DNA of 64,000 bases from positions 1-64,000 of the forward strand of contig JAJFIR010000036.1 of NCBI GenBank assembly GCA_021774795.1. The letters are read 5' to 3'. The stretch is from Emcibacteraceae bacterium. GTDB lineage: Bacteria > Pseudomonadota > Alphaproteobacteria > Sphingomonadales > Emcibacteraceae. The notes below the pieces were generated by a model. The model was not told the DNA's origin. It saw only the letters and a list, made by a program, of their open reading frames with translations, and did not search any database. Made by a program: the position numbers and the translations under genes. This document shows positions 1 through 10,573 of this stretch, piece by piece (positions within the stretch are counted from its first letter, which is position 1; every line of letters starts with the position of its first letter).

Positions 1-171
1 ACAATGTCAAAGATCAATAAAAAACCAACAAAAAAAATCCCCCAGAACCTGCCAAGTAAACATAATGCTAAACTGACAAATAAAAGAAGCTCCAAAATGT
101 CGGTGAAGCGGGTTATAAGGGGGGCTATCCCACTTGTAAACAATAAAAATAAAAAAATTTCATTTTTATGA
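1..171 (+). CDS. Possible C-terminal end of a gene entering from the left
   Basis: Frame 1 is open from the window edge to a TGA at 169-171, 56 codons. The peptide is very rich in Lys, Asn and Ser with no recognisable domain. There is an ATG at 4, but no ribosome-binding site can be judged at the edge. It could be the basic tail of a longer upstream protein or a chance open frame in A-rich DNA. I do not recognise it and give it low weight. Confidence 0.2.
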   Translation, partial: TMSKINKKPTKKIPQNLPSKHNAKLTNKRSSKMSVKRVIRGAIPLVNNKNKKISFL

Positions 172-383
172 CAATGCCCTATTATTCCAAAGAAACAGGG
201 GTTTAGACATCAAGTATCTTTTCGTCGTTTAAAAAATTTTAAGAATAATATGTTAGAGATCAGAGGAAAAAATTTGAGAATCTATACTTGATTTATTAAA
301 TGGTCTTTTTTAAAACAAAATTCAGTTATAGTTAAAAAACGAACCAATCGGCATTTAGATAGAAATGCCATCAAATTAGGGAA
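172..383. other. Intergenic region upstream of the M23 peptidase
   Basis: This is AT-rich non-coding DNA. A weak promoter-like pair reading rightward is TTGATT at 288-293 and TAAAAC at 311-316 with 17 bases between. No hairpin with a T-run and no RNA gene is visible. Confidence 0.3.
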
Positions 384-1784
384 TTGAATATCAGGCATTA
401 TATTTTGCATATTTTTAAAGAGTATAAACCTTTCATATATGGTTTCACCATATTTGTATGTGGACTTAGCATTGGTTTAAGTAACTTATTATTTACGGAC
501 AACAAAAGGAGCGACCCCTTTGATGACGACGTTTCTATCAAAACGGCAGAAGACAACAATCGTCCCGCCCCCGAGCCCGTAATTCAAAACGCTCCAGAAG
601 AAGAGTTGCGTATGAGCGAAACTTTATTGCTCTCCGAAGACAGTAATACAGAAGTTTTTAATAAAGAAATTCGCGTCAAACGTGGGCAAGGCCTAATGGA
701 CGCTCTGTTGGATAACGGCGCAGAAAGAGGCGACGCATTCAATGCCATAGAAGCTTTAAGCGATCTATATAATGTTCGTAAAATACAAGTCGGCCAAAAG
801 CTCACCGCGGTATATTCCCCGGACGGCACACTGACCAGGCTCGAAATTCAAAAAGATTTTGATCATTTGATAACAGTTGAACAGGAAACAAGTGGTTATA
901 AAAGTGCCGTAAAAGAGCTTCCCACTCAAACCATAACCCGTCATGCATCGGGCATTATTGATGACAGCCTGTTTTTGGCAGCGCAGAGACAAGGCCTGCC
1001 GCAAATCGTTATCGTAGATTTAATCCGTATATTTAGTTATGACGTTGATTTTCAGCGCGAAATTAGAAAGGGCGACCAATTTGAAGTTTTTTATGAACGC
1101 ATCCTTTCCGAGGACGGCCGGCGGGTTCAGGAAGGAAACATTCTTTTCGCAAAGCTCGTGCTTAGCGGCAAGGCTGTTAGTCTTTACCGCCATGTGCCAG
1201 AAGGCAAAGATTTCGCTGACTATTTTCATGAAGACGGGCAAAGTTCAAAACGAGCCTTAATGAAAACCCCCATCGAAGGCGCGCGTCTGTCATCTTATTA
1301 CGGAAACCGGAAACATCCGGTGCTCGGCTACAACCGCATGCACAAAGGAGTTGATTTCTCTGCGCCAACGGGCACCCCCATTATGGCGGCCGGAGACGGG
1401 GTCATTGAGCGATCAAGCTGGTATGGGAGTTTTGGAAATTATGTTCGAATTCGCCACAACGGAACCTATAAAACCATCTACGCCCATATGAGCAAATATG
1501 GGCGCGGCATAAAAAAGGGCGTTCGGGTAAGACAAGGTCAAATTATTGGCTACGTCGGGGCAACGGGACGCGTTACCGGTCGCCACCTTCACTATGAGGT
1601 ATATATGAACGGTAAGCAGGTAAACCCATTAACCCTTAAAATACCGTCAGGCATAAAATTGAAGAACGCACAATTTGAAAATTATAAAATAGCCATGACA
1701 GAAACCAACCATTTGATTGCCGAAGCAAAATCACATATTCTGCTGACAAAAACATATGCCCGAAACCTTGAGGTCATCGATTAA
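384..1784 (+). CDS. M23-family (LytM-type) zinc metallopeptidase, membrane anchored
   Basis: Probable peptidoglycan endopeptidase of 466 residues. A hydrophobic segment at about residues 16-37 should anchor it in the inner membrane, so the rest lies in the periplasm. An acidic, proline-rich linker follows, then an OapA-like central region (about 90-290) and a C-terminal M23 domain (about 295-420). The zinc ligands are visible: HxxxD at His320/Asp324 and the HLH pair His401/His403, so the enzyme looks active. The start is a TTG at 384: the frame is closed by a TAG at 360-362 and holds no upstream ATG. The GGGA at 379-382 is very close to the TTG, so the start is uncertain. The next gene begins 3 bases after its stop, suggesting co-transcription. 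Confidence 0.88.
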   Translation: MNIRHYILHIFKEYKPFIYGFTIFVCGLSIGLSNLLFTDNKRSDPFDDDVSIKTAEDNNRPAPEPVIQNAPEEELRMSETLLLSEDSNTEVFNKEIRVKRGQGLMDALLDNGAERGDAFNAIEALSDLYNVRKIQVGQKLTAVYSPDGTLTRLEIQKDFDHLITVEQETSGYKSAVKELPTQTITRHASGIIDDSLFLAAQRQGLPQIVIVDLIRIFSYDVDFQREIRKGDQFEVFYERILSEDGRRVQEGNILFAKLVLSGKAVSLYRHVPEGKDFADYFHEDGQSSKRALMKTPIEGARLSSYYGNRKHPVLGYNRMHKGVDFSAPTGTPIMAAGDGVIERSSWYGSFGNYVRIRHNGTYKTIYAHMSKYGRGIKKGVRVRQGQIIGYVGATGRVTGRHLHYEVYMNGKQVNPLTLKIPSGIKLKNAQFENYKIAMTETNHLIAEAKSHILLTKTYARNLEVID

Positions 1785-1787
1785 TTT

Positions 1788-2537
1788 ATGATCGTTGAAG
1801 CCCTACAGCATCTTTTTATTAAGGCACCAAAACATATAAAAGAGATGGGCTATTTAAAGGAAAGTATCGCCATCGAAGCTCGAGCGAAACGGTGCGGTGA
1901 GAGCTGGACGCCACATTTGGCTGCATGTAAAAAGCAGATTTTGATGGCCACAACGAATTTGGCACCGGAGTCAGAGATTATGGTTCTTGGATCAGGAGGG
2001 TTTCATGATGTCCCGATCGAAGTGCTCTTAGAGTTTAATATAACCTGCGTCGATATTGTTCATCTGCCAAAGATAATAAAAAAATACCCCACAGTTAGCT
2101 TTATTGATAAAGATGTAACGGGCGTCGTTGAGCCTTTATATAAGGCGGTTAAAAACGAAAGCACCCTATTCTGTAAACCGGATTGGTCATTGGCCAAGAA
2201 ACCCGGTTTGATCATTTCCTTAAACATATTGTCGCAATTAGCCCTGAGGCCTTTACATTATGCGGAGATGCATAAATATGACCTTGGCACGCACTTTCAT
2301 GAAAACATTCAAACATCACATGTTAACTGGCTTAAAAAACAAGATACAAATATTCTGATGATTTCCGATATAAGCCGTGAATATTATCAGGACGAGCAGC
2401 TTTTAGAATCCGTCCCGTCACTGCCAAATCTGGCACTAGATAAACCTGATGAAATTTGGCAGTGGAATATAGCACCACTGGGTGAGGTAGATAAAGAAAT
2501 TTCTGTCCGACATACCGTAGGGGTTTGGCGGATATAA
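1788..2537 (+). CDS. SAM-dependent methyltransferase-like protein of unknown role
   Basis: A 249-residue soluble protein without a signal peptide or membrane segment. Residues about 64-90 look like the first half of a class I methyltransferase Rossmann fold: a hydrophobic strand, the glycine-rich turn VLGSGGFHDVP (motif I), then an acidic residue ending strand 2 (Asp89) that would bind the SAM ribose. The later motif (about residues 140-150) is weak and no substrate can be proposed. It starts 3 bases after the M23 peptidase stop and converges on clpB. I do not know a characterised member; the methyltransferase assignment is inference from the fold-like pattern. Confidence 0.65.
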   Translation: MIVEALQHLFIKAPKHIKEMGYLKESIAIEARAKRCGESWTPHLAACKKQILMATTNLAPESEIMVLGSGGFHDVPIEVLLEFNITCVDIVHLPKIIKKYPTVSFIDKDVTGVVEPLYKAVKNESTLFCKPDWSLAKKPGLIISLNILSQLALRPLHYAEMHKYDLGTHFHENIQTSHVNWLKKQDTNILMISDISREYYQDEQLLESVPSLPNLALDKPDEIWQWNIAPLGEVDKEISVRHTVGVWRI

Positions 2538-2584
2538 TGATCCCATTCTGGTCTTGTGTCGACCGGATAAATTCATTTGATCCG

Positions 2585-5170
2585 CTATTCTTTGACAGCT
2601 ATCTCAAGACCATTCGCGCCCGCCGTAACATTCACAACATCCCCGTCCATGACTTGTCCGCTCAAGATTAAATTGGCCAAACCATCTTGTACTTTTTGCT
2701 GAATTACGCGTTTTAAAGGCCTTGCCCCGTAAACCGGGTCATATCCCGCATGCGATAGCCAATCCTTTGCACTTTGATCTAATTCAAGAGTAATTTTCCG
2801 GTCTTCTAATCTTTTTTCCAAACGGGAAAGCTGAATGTCGACAATCGCATGCATATGCTTTTCTGCAAGCCTATGGAATAATGTAATTTCATCAAGTCTG
2901 TTGATAAATTCGGGCCTGAAGGACGCTCTTACCACATCCATCACAGTGTCACGTACCGAATCTACGTCTTCGTCGGAGCCGAGGTTTGCAAGAATATCAC
3001 TACCGAGATTACTGGTTAAAATAATCAGTGTATTGCTAAAATCAACAGTCCGGCCTTGACCGTCAGTTAGCCGGCCATCATCAAGAACCTGAAGTAAAAT
3101 ATTAAAAACATCGCCATGGGCTTTTTCAACTTCGTCAAAAAGAACCACCTGATAAGGCCTTCTGCGGACGGCTTCGGTTAAAACGCCGCCTTCCTCATAT
3201 CCCACATATCCGGGAGGCGCACCAACAAGACGAGCAACAGCGTGCTTTTCCATAAATTCCGACATATCAATACGCACCATTGCCGTTTCATCGTCAAACA
3301 AATATTCAGCCAGTGCTTTTGTAAGTTCTGTTTTTCCAACACCCGTTGGTCCCAGAAATAAGAATGAGCCAATAGGACGACTTTCTTCCTGAAGTCCCGC
3401 CCGCGCCCTGCGTACTGCGGCGGAAACCGCTTTTACGGCCTCGTCCTGGCCGATAACGCGTCTTCCGATATTTTGTTCCATTTGCATCAGCTTATCACGC
3501 TCCCCTTCCAGCATTTTTGTAATAGGAATACCGGTCCAACGACTAATCACAGACGCAATATCTTGTTCGCTCACCTCTTCTTTTAAAAGTTGGTTTTCTT
3601 CTTGTTCTTCATTTTTGACCACTTTCAGTTTTTCTTCCAATGCCGGAATTTCACCGTAGGTTAGCTCTCCCGCTCTGGCTAGGTTTCCTTCCCGCTGTGC
3701 CTGCTCCAGTTCGACGCGCGCAGTGTCTAATTGTTCCTTAATTTTTTGATCCCCGGAAATGCGGTCTTTTTCTGCTTGCCACTGGGCCGTCAGGCTCGCA
3801 GAACTCTGCTCCAGCTCACTAAGCTCTTTATCGAGATTTTTTAATCGATCTTTTGATGCGTCATCTTTTTCTTTTTTAAGAGCTTCGCGTTCAATTTTGA
3901 ACTGAATAATCCTGCGGTCCAGTTCATCAAGCTCACTTGGTTTGCTATCTACTTCCATTTTAATTTTTGATGCCGCTTCATCCATCAAATCAATGGCCTT
4001 ATCGGGAAGAAATCGGTCATTAATGTAGCGATTAGACAACGTCGCCGCCGCGACTAGGGCACTGTCTTTTATGCGGATGCCGTGGTGCAGCTCGTACTTT
4101 TCCTTAAGTCCGCGCAATATGGAAATAGTGTCGGCGACATTGGGCTCTCCAATTAGCACCGGCTGAAAACGACGCTCTAATGCGGCGTCTTTTTCAACAT
4201 ATTTTCTATACTCGTTTAAGGTCGTAGCCCCTATGCAATGAAGATCCCCCCTGGCCAGAGCCGGTTTTAGAAGGTTGGAAGCATCCATAGAGCCTTCAGA
4301 GGCGCCCGCACCGACAATAGTATGAAGCTCATCAATGAAAAGAATGACTTCGCCGTCCGCTGCTGAAACTTCTTGCAATACCGCCTTTAATCTTTCTTCA
4401 AATTCACCGCGGTATTTTGCCCCCGCAACAAGTGCGCCCATATCAAGGGACATAATTCTCTTTTGGCTTAGACTATCCGGCACATCCCCATTGGTAATTC
4501 TTAAGGCAAGCCCCTCGGCAATAGCCGTTTTACCAACCCCCGGCTCGCCAATAAGAACAGGATTGTTTTTGGTGCGGCGAGATAAAACCTGAATGGTACG
4601 GCGAATCTCTTCATCCCGACCGATTACCGGATCAAGTTTCCCGTCCTTTGCTGCTTCAGTAAGATCGCGAGAATATTTTTTTAGGGCTTCGTAGCTATCT
4701 TCAGCGCTCGCAGAAGTCGCCGATTGGCCTTTACGAATTTCGTTGATCGCAGAATTTAACTTTTGCGCAGTGAGGCCAGATTTTTTTAAAATATCCGCTG
4801 ATTTGCTGCCAGAAAGTAATGTTAATGCGAGAAGCAGCCGTTCAACGGTAACATAATCGTCTCCCGCTTTTTTAGCGAGGGCTTCAGCACTCTCAAAAAC
4901 TTTTGCCGTATTAGTATCCATATAAAGTTGACCGGCACCGCTGCCTTCGACTTTTGCATAACTTTCGATTTCTTTTTGAACGTTAAGCAAGGCGACACTG
5001 GCATCTGCACCCGCTGTTTTCATTAAGTTAGCACAAAGGCCTTCTTTATCTTCGAGCAATATCTTCAACAGATGTTCGGGCGTAAACCTCTGGTGTCCTT
5101 CCCTCATGGCAAGACCTTGAGCGGACTGTATAAATCCCCTGCTCCTATCAGTAAACTTCTCAAAATCCAT
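2585..5170 (-). CDS. clpB: ATP-dependent protein disaggregase ClpB
   Basis: Hsp100 chaperone that, with DnaK, pulls apart aggregated proteins after heat stress. The 861 residues match the family length. In order: the Clp N domain (about 1-145), the first AAA+ module with Walker [10 protein letters not shown] and Walker B FIDELH (about 160-400), a charged coiled-coil middle domain (about 405-530) that separates ClpB from ClpA and ClpC, and the second AAA+ module with GPTGVGKTE and LFDEVEKAH (about 560-770). It is the last gene of the minus-strand run after the DUF4167 gene but has a 167-base gap before it with a heat-shock-like promoter, so it can probably be transcribed alone. Confidence 0.98.
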   Translation of the reverse strand: MDFEKFTDRSRGFIQSAQGLAMREGHQRFTPEHLLKILLEDKEGLCANLMKTAGADASVALLNVQKEIESYAKVEGSGAGQLYMDTNTAKVFESAEALAKKAGDDYVTVERLLLALTLLSGSKSADILKKSGLTAQKLNSAINEIRKGQSATSASAEDSYEALKKYSRDLTEAAKDGKLDPVIGRDEEIRRTIQVLSRRTKNNPVLIGEPGVGKTAIAEGLALRITNGDVPDSLSQKRIMSLDMGALVAGAKYRGEFEERLKAVLQEVSAADGEVILFIDELHTIVGAGASEGSMDASNLLKPALARGDLHCIGATTLNEYRKYVEKDAALERRFQPVLIGEPNVADTISILRGLKEKYELHHGIRIKDSALVAAATLSNRYINDRFLPDKAIDLMDEAASKIKMEVDSKPSELDELDRRIIQFKIEREALKKEKDDASKDRLKNLDKELSELEQSSASLTAQWQAEKDRISGDQKIKEQLDTARVELEQAQREGNLARAGELTYGEIPALEEKLKVVKNEEQEENQLLKEEVSEQDIASVISRWTGIPITKMLEGERDKLMQMEQNIGRRVIGQDEAVKAVSAAVRRARAGLQEESRPIGSFLFLGPTGVGKTELTKALAEYLFDDETAMVRIDMSEFMEKHAVARLVGAPPGYVGYEEGGVLTEAVRRRPYQVVLFDEVEKAHGDVFNILLQVLDDGRLTDGQGRTVDFSNTLIILTSNLGSDILANLGSDEDVDSVRDTVMDVVRASFRPEFINRLDEITLFHRLAEKHMHAIVDIQLSRLEKRLEDRKITLELDQSAKDWLSHAGYDPVYGARPLKRVIQQKVQDGLANLILSGQVMDGDVVNVTAGANGLEIAVKE

Positions 5171-5212
5171 TATATAAAACTCCAGAAATATTGCTTAAAT
5201 CAATAAGATATA

Positions 5213-5250
5213 AACAACATATAATGTTGCATTTCAGCAACACAAGGGGC
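5213..5250 (-). promoter_or_regulatory. Candidate heat-shock (sigma-32 type) promoter of clpB
   Basis: Reading the minus strand, CCCCTTGTG (CTTG at 5246-5243) is followed after 16 bases by CATTAT (5226-5221), roughly the CTTG / C-rich-TAT pattern of alphaproteobacterial RpoH promoters. A perfect 6-base inverted repeat, TGTTGC/GCAACA (5225-5230 and 5237-5242), fills the spacer. The match is approximate; the support is mainly its place 50 bases upstream of clpB. Confidence 0.35.
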
Positions 5251-5337
5251 AGCGCATAATTACCGGGAATGACAACATATAGTTATCAAAAGAGATCTAT
5301 TTATGTAGTGTTATTCAGAAGGTTCTGTAATAGCGGT

Positions 5338-5958
5338 TTATGATTTGTGTGATTCCGGCTTGCTTTGTACTTTATCTTCCAGTTTCAGTTCTAGACTTTC
5401 CTGCTTCACTTCTTCAGTATCGGATTTATGTTCAATTGGCTTTTTCTTTGCTCTGATTTTTTGTCTGGATTTTTTAGCAGGCTTATTTCCGCCTTCACCA
5501 TCCTTATCCGAAAAAACCGGTTCTTTACCATTTACCTTTTTATCTTCTTCTTGTATTGGAACAATATTGGACTGGCTTTCTGCCGCTTCTTGTTTTTTTC
5601 GGACCCGCTCTTTTTCCCGCTCCACCTCTGCCGCAGCCTCGGTCGCCGCAAACTCAGAATAAAGCGTATAATAATGATGAGCATGTTGGCTATGAGCTTC
5701 GGACGTTATCCGGTCATTCGTTCTATTTTCATGAGCTAATTCTTTATATTGATCATAAAGCTGCTTCACGTTGCCCCGTAATTTACCGGCCGGGCCATGG
5801 CTGTCAACCTGGCGCGTTGCCGTCAGGGGTTGTTGTGATTGTTGTCGCGATGGACCCTTTCGGCCGCCACGGCCACTCTGGTTTCTACCACGATTATTTT
5901 GCTTATTGTTATTTCGACCCGTTCTATTGTTTTGACGGGCATTATGATTTGGGCTCAT
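5338..5958 (-). CDS. DUF4167 domain protein with RGG-type basic N terminus
   Basis: A 206-residue hydrophilic protein. Residues 1-50 are Asn/Arg/Gly/Gln-rich, like RGG RNA-binding tails. Residues about 52-105 hold the conserved core (DSHGPAGKLRG, then EAHSQHAHHYYTLY), which I recognise as the DUF4167 family, widespread in Alphaproteobacteria and without a settled function. The rest is a highly charged Lys/Glu region. It lies between prmC and clpB, its usual neighbourhood in the class. The RNA- or ribosome-linked role is inferred only from composition and from its neighbours, release factor and release-factor methylase. Confidence 0.85.
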   Translation of the reverse strand: MSPNHNARQNNRTGRNNNKQNNRGRNQSGRGGRKGPSRQQSQQPLTATRQVDSHGPAGKLRGNVKQLYDQYKELAHENRTNDRITSEAHSQHAHHYYTLYSEFAATEAAAEVEREKERVRKKQEAAESQSNIVPIQEEDKKVNGKEPVFSDKDGEGGNKPAKKSRQKIRAKKKPIEHKSDTEEVKQESLELKLEDKVQSKPESHKS

Positions 5959-6164
5959 TAAATATCTAATTACTTTGTTGGGCTTTGATAGAAACTGACG
6001 ACCTTAGAGATCTTATCTGTCTCAAGCACGGTTATATTTATGAATTGTGGAGTTTTATTACTGAATCTTTCGTTCAGCACCCACGCATATTATCTGCGTA
6101 AAGAGACTTTAACCTGCTCTTCAATAAATGCCAAGGTTCTTTTTAATTTTTTATCACCCGAAAT

Positions 6165-7016
6165 TCATTTCTTGATCAAAAGACATCTGTCCCTTTGACC
6201 CAGATCCTTATATACGGAAACATCATTAAACCCTGCACATATGAATATTTCCTTAACAGCTTCAGCTTGTGTGTACCCTACTTCTATGACTATAGTTCCT
6301 GTCGGCTTTAGGTGCTTCTTAACTTGATCGGCAATTTTATAATATTCGTCTAAACCTTCTTCTCCCGAAAATAGTGCTATACTCGGTTCATATTTACTCA
6401 CTTCCGGTGGTAACTTATTTTTTTCTCTAAATCCAATATAAGGAGGATTGGAAATAACAATATCAAACTGTTCCGACTTCCTAATGCCCTGCGTCCAATC
6501 ACTTATTCTAAATTCACATCTGTTTGAAAAGCCAAGTATATTTGCATTTTCTTTTGCTACTTCGAGCGCCTCATAAGAAATATCTAATCCGAGACCGGTC
6601 GAATTGGGCAGTTCTGACAACAACGCTAGAAGAAGGCATCCTGTCCCCGTACCCAGATCCAGGATATTCAAATATATACCCCTGTTCGGGATTTTTTTAA
6701 TACAGTTCTCAATTAACGTTTCACTGTCTGCCCGCGGCGTCAGCGTGTCTTTGGTGACTTTAAAATTAAGAGACCAGAATTCTTTGTTACCAAAAATTTG
6801 TGACACCGGCATCCCGGATGACCTTAAATCTACCATTTTTTTGATTTTCAAATAATCTTGAGCTTGAATTTCGCGGTCCCCCTCGAGCGCATAATCAATT
6901 GCATCAATTCCTAAAACATCAATAATAATTAGTTGAGTATCAAGCGATACTTCTACAATTAAGTTAGATTTTAATTGATCTTCAACTTCTAACTTAACAG
7001 CCCGTAACGTTTTCAA
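6165..7016 (-). CDS. prmC: Peptide chain release factor N5-glutamine methyltransferase
   Basis: PrmC (HemK) methylates the glutamine of the GGQ motif in release factors using SAM. The 283 residues hold an N-terminal helical domain and a Rossmann methyltransferase domain: LDLGTGTGCLLLAL (motif I, about residues 120-135) and the signature SNPPYIGF (about 190), whose NPPY binds the target glutamine. The start is a TTG placed directly after the prfA stop (TAATTG), so translation is probably coupled to prfA, its own substrate's gene. No ATG lies nearby, and this start gives the expected N-terminal domain length. Confidence 0.95.
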   Translation of the reverse strand: MKTLRAVKLEVEDQLKSNLIVEVSLDTQLIIIDVLGIDAIDYALEGDREIQAQDYLKIKKMVDLRSSGMPVSQIFGNKEFWSLNFKVTKDTLTPRADSETLIENCIKKIPNRGIYLNILDLGTGTGCLLLALLSELPNSTGLGLDISYEALEVAKENANILGFSNRCEFRISDWTQGIRKSEQFDIVISNPPYIGFREKNKLPPEVSKYEPSIALFSGEEGLDEYYKIADQVKKHLKPTGTIVIEVGYTQAEAVKEIFICAGFNDVSVYKDLGQRDRCLLIKK

Positions 7017-8096
7017 TTAAGCTTCCATTGATGCAAGTTGCTTTGCCTGCTGTTCGGTAATTAGTGCCGTGATGACTTCATCCAAACCTTCGCCCGCCAA
7101 TATTTGATCCAACTTATATAGAGTTAAATTAATGCGGTGATCGGTCATCCTGCCTTGAGGAAAATTATAAGTACGAATTCGCGCCGAGCGATCGCCCGAT
7201 CCAATTTGATCCTTGCGGTCAGCCGATCGCTCAGCATCCCGTGCTTCTTTTTCAGCAGCATATACCCGCGACATTAAGACCTTCATGGCTTTAGCTTTAT
7301 TTTTATGTTGTGACTTCTCATCCTGTTGCTGTACCGTGATGCCCGTGGGCATATGCACTATTCGGACCGCACTGTCCGTTGTATTTACAGATTGTCCGCC
7401 TGGACCGCTGGCGCGAAAAATATCGACACGTAAATCTTTATCTTCGAGTTTGATGTCAATTTCTTCCACTTCGGGCATTACAGCAACTGTTGCCGCAGAC
7501 GTGTGAATACGGCCCTGAGTTTCAGTTTCAGGGACCCGTTGCACTCGATGCCCGCCCGCTTCATATTTTAACTTTGCAAATACACCAGGACCACTAACGG
7601 AAGCTATCGCTTCCTTGAACCCTCCAGAATCACTGGATGAAGTGCTTACCGTTTCAAATCGCCAGCCTTGCGATGCAGCGTATCGTTGGTACATGCGAAA
7701 TAGATCTCCTGCGAACAAAGCGGCTTCATCGCCACCCGTTCCGGCCCTAATTTCCAACATCGCATTTTTATCATCATCAACGTCTTTTGGCAAAAGCATC
7801 AACTGAACCTGATGTTCCAAATTGGGAATCTGTTCTCTTAATTCATGAAGCTCCGTCTCTGCGAGTTCCCGCATATCGGCCTCCGTTTCTTCTGATGCGA
7901 TCATTTTCGCAAGATCTTGTATCTCAGATATAGCATCCAAATACTCTTTTGCTTTTTTCACCACCTGGGTTAAATCACTATATTCCTTTGATATTTTTAC
8001 AAATTCATCAGAAGACAGCGTTTCGCCTCCAGACATGAGATGCTCCAGCTCCTCATGGCGATCAATAAATTGATCTAATCTCTCACGCGGAATCAT
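7017..8096 (-). CDS. prfA: Peptide chain release factor 1
   Basis: RF1 recognises UAA and UAG stop codons and triggers peptide release. The 359 residues include the GGQ catalytic loop ([13 protein letters not shown], near residue 230) and the codon-recognition domain. Its length matches the family. It overlaps hisS by four bases and is followed without a gap by prmC, the enzyme that modifies its GGQ glutamine. Confidence 0.98.
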   Translation of the reverse strand: MIPRERLDQFIDRHEELEHLMSGGETLSSDEFVKISKEYSDLTQVVKKAKEYLDAISEIQDLAKMIASEETEADMRELAETELHELREQIPNLEHQVQLMLLPKDVDDDKNAMLEIRAGTGGDEAALFAGDLFRMYQRYAASQGWRFETVSTSSSDSGGFKEAIASVSGPGVFAKLKYEAGGHRVQRVPETETQGRIHTSAATVAVMPEVEEIDIKLEDKDLRVDIFRASGPGGQSVNTTDSAVRIVHMPTGITVQQQDEKSQHKNKAKAMKVLMSRVYAAEKEARDAERSADRKDQIGSGDRSARIRTYNFPQGRMTDHRINLTLYKLDQILAGEGLDEVITALITEQQAKQLASMEA

Positions 8097-9346
8097 GGTC
8101 TATTTCCCAGAATATACGTGCTTAATTCTGATAATAATATTTCTTCCTGAGAGCCCTGATCAAGATTTTTGACCATTGCAACATTACGGTCGATTTCATC
8201 TTCGCCGATTAATACAGCAAAAACAGCATTTTGTTTGTTGGCACGTTTCATGCGTTTGCCCACATTGCCTTTATAACCCATATCAACCACAATACCGTTT
8301 GCGCGAAGATCGTGTGCCACCCTTAACGACGTAGCCTGTGAGTTTTCTCCTACCGGTGTTACAACCACAGGACGTACCGGCGGCACAATCACTTCTTCAG
8401 AAATAAGTTCCGCCAGTCTTTCCATCCCTGCGGCCCACCCCACACCGGCAGTTTGTGGACCACCCATCATTTCCATCAAACCATCATAGCGGCCGCCAGC
8501 AATTACCGTTCCTTGAGATCCCAACTGATCGGTCGTAAATTCAAATGCCGTGTGGCAGTAATAATCGAGCCCACGTACAAGCCTATCATTAATTACATAG
8601 TCAATTCCAATTTCTTCTAGCCCCCTTAATACTTGGGTAAAAAAGTCTTTAGTAACATCATTATAATATTCCCCAATACGTGGCGCATTTTCAATTAGAA
8701 TGTGGTCTCCATCGTCCTTACTATCCAGTATACGCATTGGGTTTTTTTCTAATCTTTTTAAGCTATCTTCGCTGAGTTTTGATTTATGTTCTGTAAAATA
8801 AGTGACAAGAGCATCGCGGTAAAGTACCCGGCTTTCAGGATCGCCTAAACTATTAAGCTCCAACGTAATATGCTGTCCTATACCGAGTTCACTTAATAAA
8901 TCAGATGCAAGAGCCAATACCTCAATGTCGGCCTGCGCTTCTGGTACGCCAATTATTTCCACATCCATCTGATGAAATTGCCTCATGCGTCCTTTTTGAG
9001 GACGTTCATATCTAAAAATTGGCCCGTAACTATAAAACTTGCAGGGCGTAGATTGATGCAGCCCGTTAGACATAAAAGCGCGGGCTATCCCTGCCGTATA
9101 TTCTGGCCTTAAGGTAACTTGTTCGCCGCCACGGTCTTCAAAAGTATACATCTCCTTTGTCACAACATCCGACGTATCCCCGAGCGTTCTTTTAAACGTT
9201 TCGGTAAATTCAAAAATGGGGGTATCAATTTCCTGATGGTTATATCTGGATGCTACCGACTTAAAAATTTCAAATATAGTGCGAAACCGAACAGACTTAT
9301 CGCCTAAAATATCATGCGTTCCGCGTACTGGCTGAAGACGCGCCAC
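8093..9346 (-). CDS. hisS: Histidine-tRNA ligase
   Basis: Class II aminoacyl-tRNA synthetase that charges tRNA-His. The 417 residues include motif 2 ([16 protein letters not shown]), the histidine-binding loop with [12 protein letters not shown], the GGRYDGL segment, motif 3 ([11 protein letters not shown]) and a C-terminal anticodon-binding domain (about 320-417). It sits between ispG and prfA with a 20-base gap to ispG, inside the minus-strand operon. Confidence 0.97.
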   Translation of the reverse strand: MARLQPVRGTHDILGDKSVRFRTIFEIFKSVASRYNHQEIDTPIFEFTETFKRTLGDTSDVVTKEMYTFEDRGGEQVTLRPEYTAGIARAFMSNGLHQSTPCKFYSYGPIFRYERPQKGRMRQFHQMDVEIIGVPEAQADIEVLALASDLLSELGIGQHITLELNSLGDPESRVLYRDALVTYFTEHKSKLSEDSLKRLEKNPMRILDSKDDGDHILIENAPRIGEYYNDVTKDFFTQVLRGLEEIGIDYVINDRLVRGLDYYCHTAFEFTTDQLGSQGTVIAGGRYDGLMEMMGGPQTAGVGWAAGMERLAELISEEVIVPPVRPVVVTPVGENSQATSLRVAHDLRANGIVVDMGYKGNVGKRMKRANKQNAVFAVLIGEDEIDRNVAMVKNLDQGSQEEILLSELSTYILGNRP

Positions 9347-9366
9347 TTTCCTTCTCCCAATTTCAG

Positions 9367-10485
9367 CTAAGAGGCTTTTTTATTTGTATTAATTTTCTCA
9401 AGTTCGGCTGCTTTGGCCTCTACTAGTTTGACAATATGGTCAATTATACCGTCATCGTCAATCTTATGATCTGTTACACCATCTAAATAGACCATGTGAT
9501 TGCCATTTCCACCGCCTGTGAGTCCGATATCTGTTTCCCTCGCTTCGCCGGGTCCGTTTACAACGCAACCAATAATGCTCAAACTGATCGGTGTTGATAT
9601 ATGTTCAAGTTTTTTTTCCAGCGTCTCGACCGTTTTAATCACAGGATAGGCTTGTCTGGCGCATGATGGACAGGAAACAATTCGAACCCCCCGATGGCGT
9701 AAATCCAAACTTTTGAGCATATCAAAGCCAACTTTGATTTCTTCCACCGGGTCAGCAGACAAGGAAACCCGAATGCTGTCTCCTATACCGGACCACAAAA
9801 GCATCCCCATACCAATAGACGACTTGACTGTGCCTGCTCTGAGGCTCCCGGCCTCGGTTACACCCACATGAAGCGGATAATCACATGCATCCGCAAGCCC
9901 TTGATAAGCAGCAACCGCTAAAAAGACGTCCGACGCTTTAACGCTTATCTTAAATTCATGAAAATCGTTATCTTCTAATATTCGCGCATGCTCCAACGCA
10001 CTTTCAACCATGGCATCGGGGCAGGGTTCGCCATATTTCTCGAGAAGGTGTTTTTCTAGTGATCCGGCATTGACACCAATACGCATCGAGCATCCATGAT
10101 CCTTTGCAGCTCGCACTACTTCTTTCACACGCTCGGAACTTCCAATATTGCCCGGATTAATTCGAAGGCATGCGGCTCCTGCCTCGGCAGCTTCGATACC
10201 ACGCTTATAATGAAAATGTATGTCTGCAATAATTGGCACAGTGACATTTTCAATGATTTCTTTAAGGGCTGCCGTCGAAGGTTCATCAGGACAAGATACT
10301 CTTACTATGTCTGCCCCGGCATCTTCGAGAGCATGAATTTGTTCTACTGTCGCCTTGATATCAGACGTTATTGTATTGGTCATCGACTGCACACTGATCG
10401 GTGCATCGCCGCCTACTGGAATATTTCCCACCATTATCTGCCGGCATTTACGTCGTATGATATCGCGGTAAGGTCTTACGCTCAT
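9367..10485 (-). CDS. ispG: 4-hydroxy-3-methylbut-2-enyl diphosphate synthase (IspG/GcpE)
   Basis: Iron-sulfur enzyme of the non-mevalonate isoprenoid pathway; it reduces MEcPP to HMBPP. The TIM-barrel part carries VQSMTNT near the N terminus, and the C-terminal part carries the cluster cysteines in SCPSCARQ and [12 protein letters not shown] choose the ATG at 10485 because AGGTG lies a good distance before it; a GTG three codons upstream (10494) is possible but overlaps that ribosome-binding site. This gives 372 residues. Confidence 0.97.
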   Translation of the reverse strand: MSVRPYRDIIRRKCRQIMVGNIPVGGDAPISVQSMTNTITSDIKATVEQIHALEDAGADIVRVSCPDEPSTAALKEIIENVTVPIIADIHFHYKRGIEAAEAGAACLRINPGNIGSSERVKEVVRAAKDHGCSMRIGVNAGSLEKHLLEKYGEPCPDAMVESALEHARILEDNDFHEFKISVKASDVFLAVAAYQGLADACDYPLHVGVTEAGSLRAGTVKSSIGMGMLLWSGIGDSIRVSLSADPVEEIKVGFDMLKSLDLRHRGVRIVSCPSCARQAYPVIKTVETLEKKLEHISTPISLSIIGCVVNGPGEARETDIGLTGGGNGNHMVYLDGVTDHKIDDDGIIDHIVKLVEAKAAELEKINTNKKAS

Positions 10486-10573
10486 TTTTCGCACCTAAAT
10501 AAGGAATAATCCCCCTTTAATAGCAAGGAGAACAGCATTTGGAAAATGGTTTGTTAATTGAAAGGAAAAAATA

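Noticed and set aside
274-288. TTGAGA and TATACT as a promoter for the M23 peptidase
   Set aside because: Only 3 bases lie between them, far too short for a sigma-70 spacer.
5556-5969. 137-residue open frame on the plus strand opposite the DUF4167 gene
   Set aside because: It mirrors the repetitive Asn/Arg/Gly codons of the real gene and has no ribosome-binding site or recognisable domain.
6080-6102. ACGCA/TGCGT hairpin between prmC and the DUF4167 gene as a terminator
   Set aside because: The stem is only five base pairs and no T-run follows on either strand.
10096-10509. 137-residue plus-strand frame across ispG
   Set aside because: Shadow of ispG; the composition is unlike a protein and there is no ribosome-binding site.
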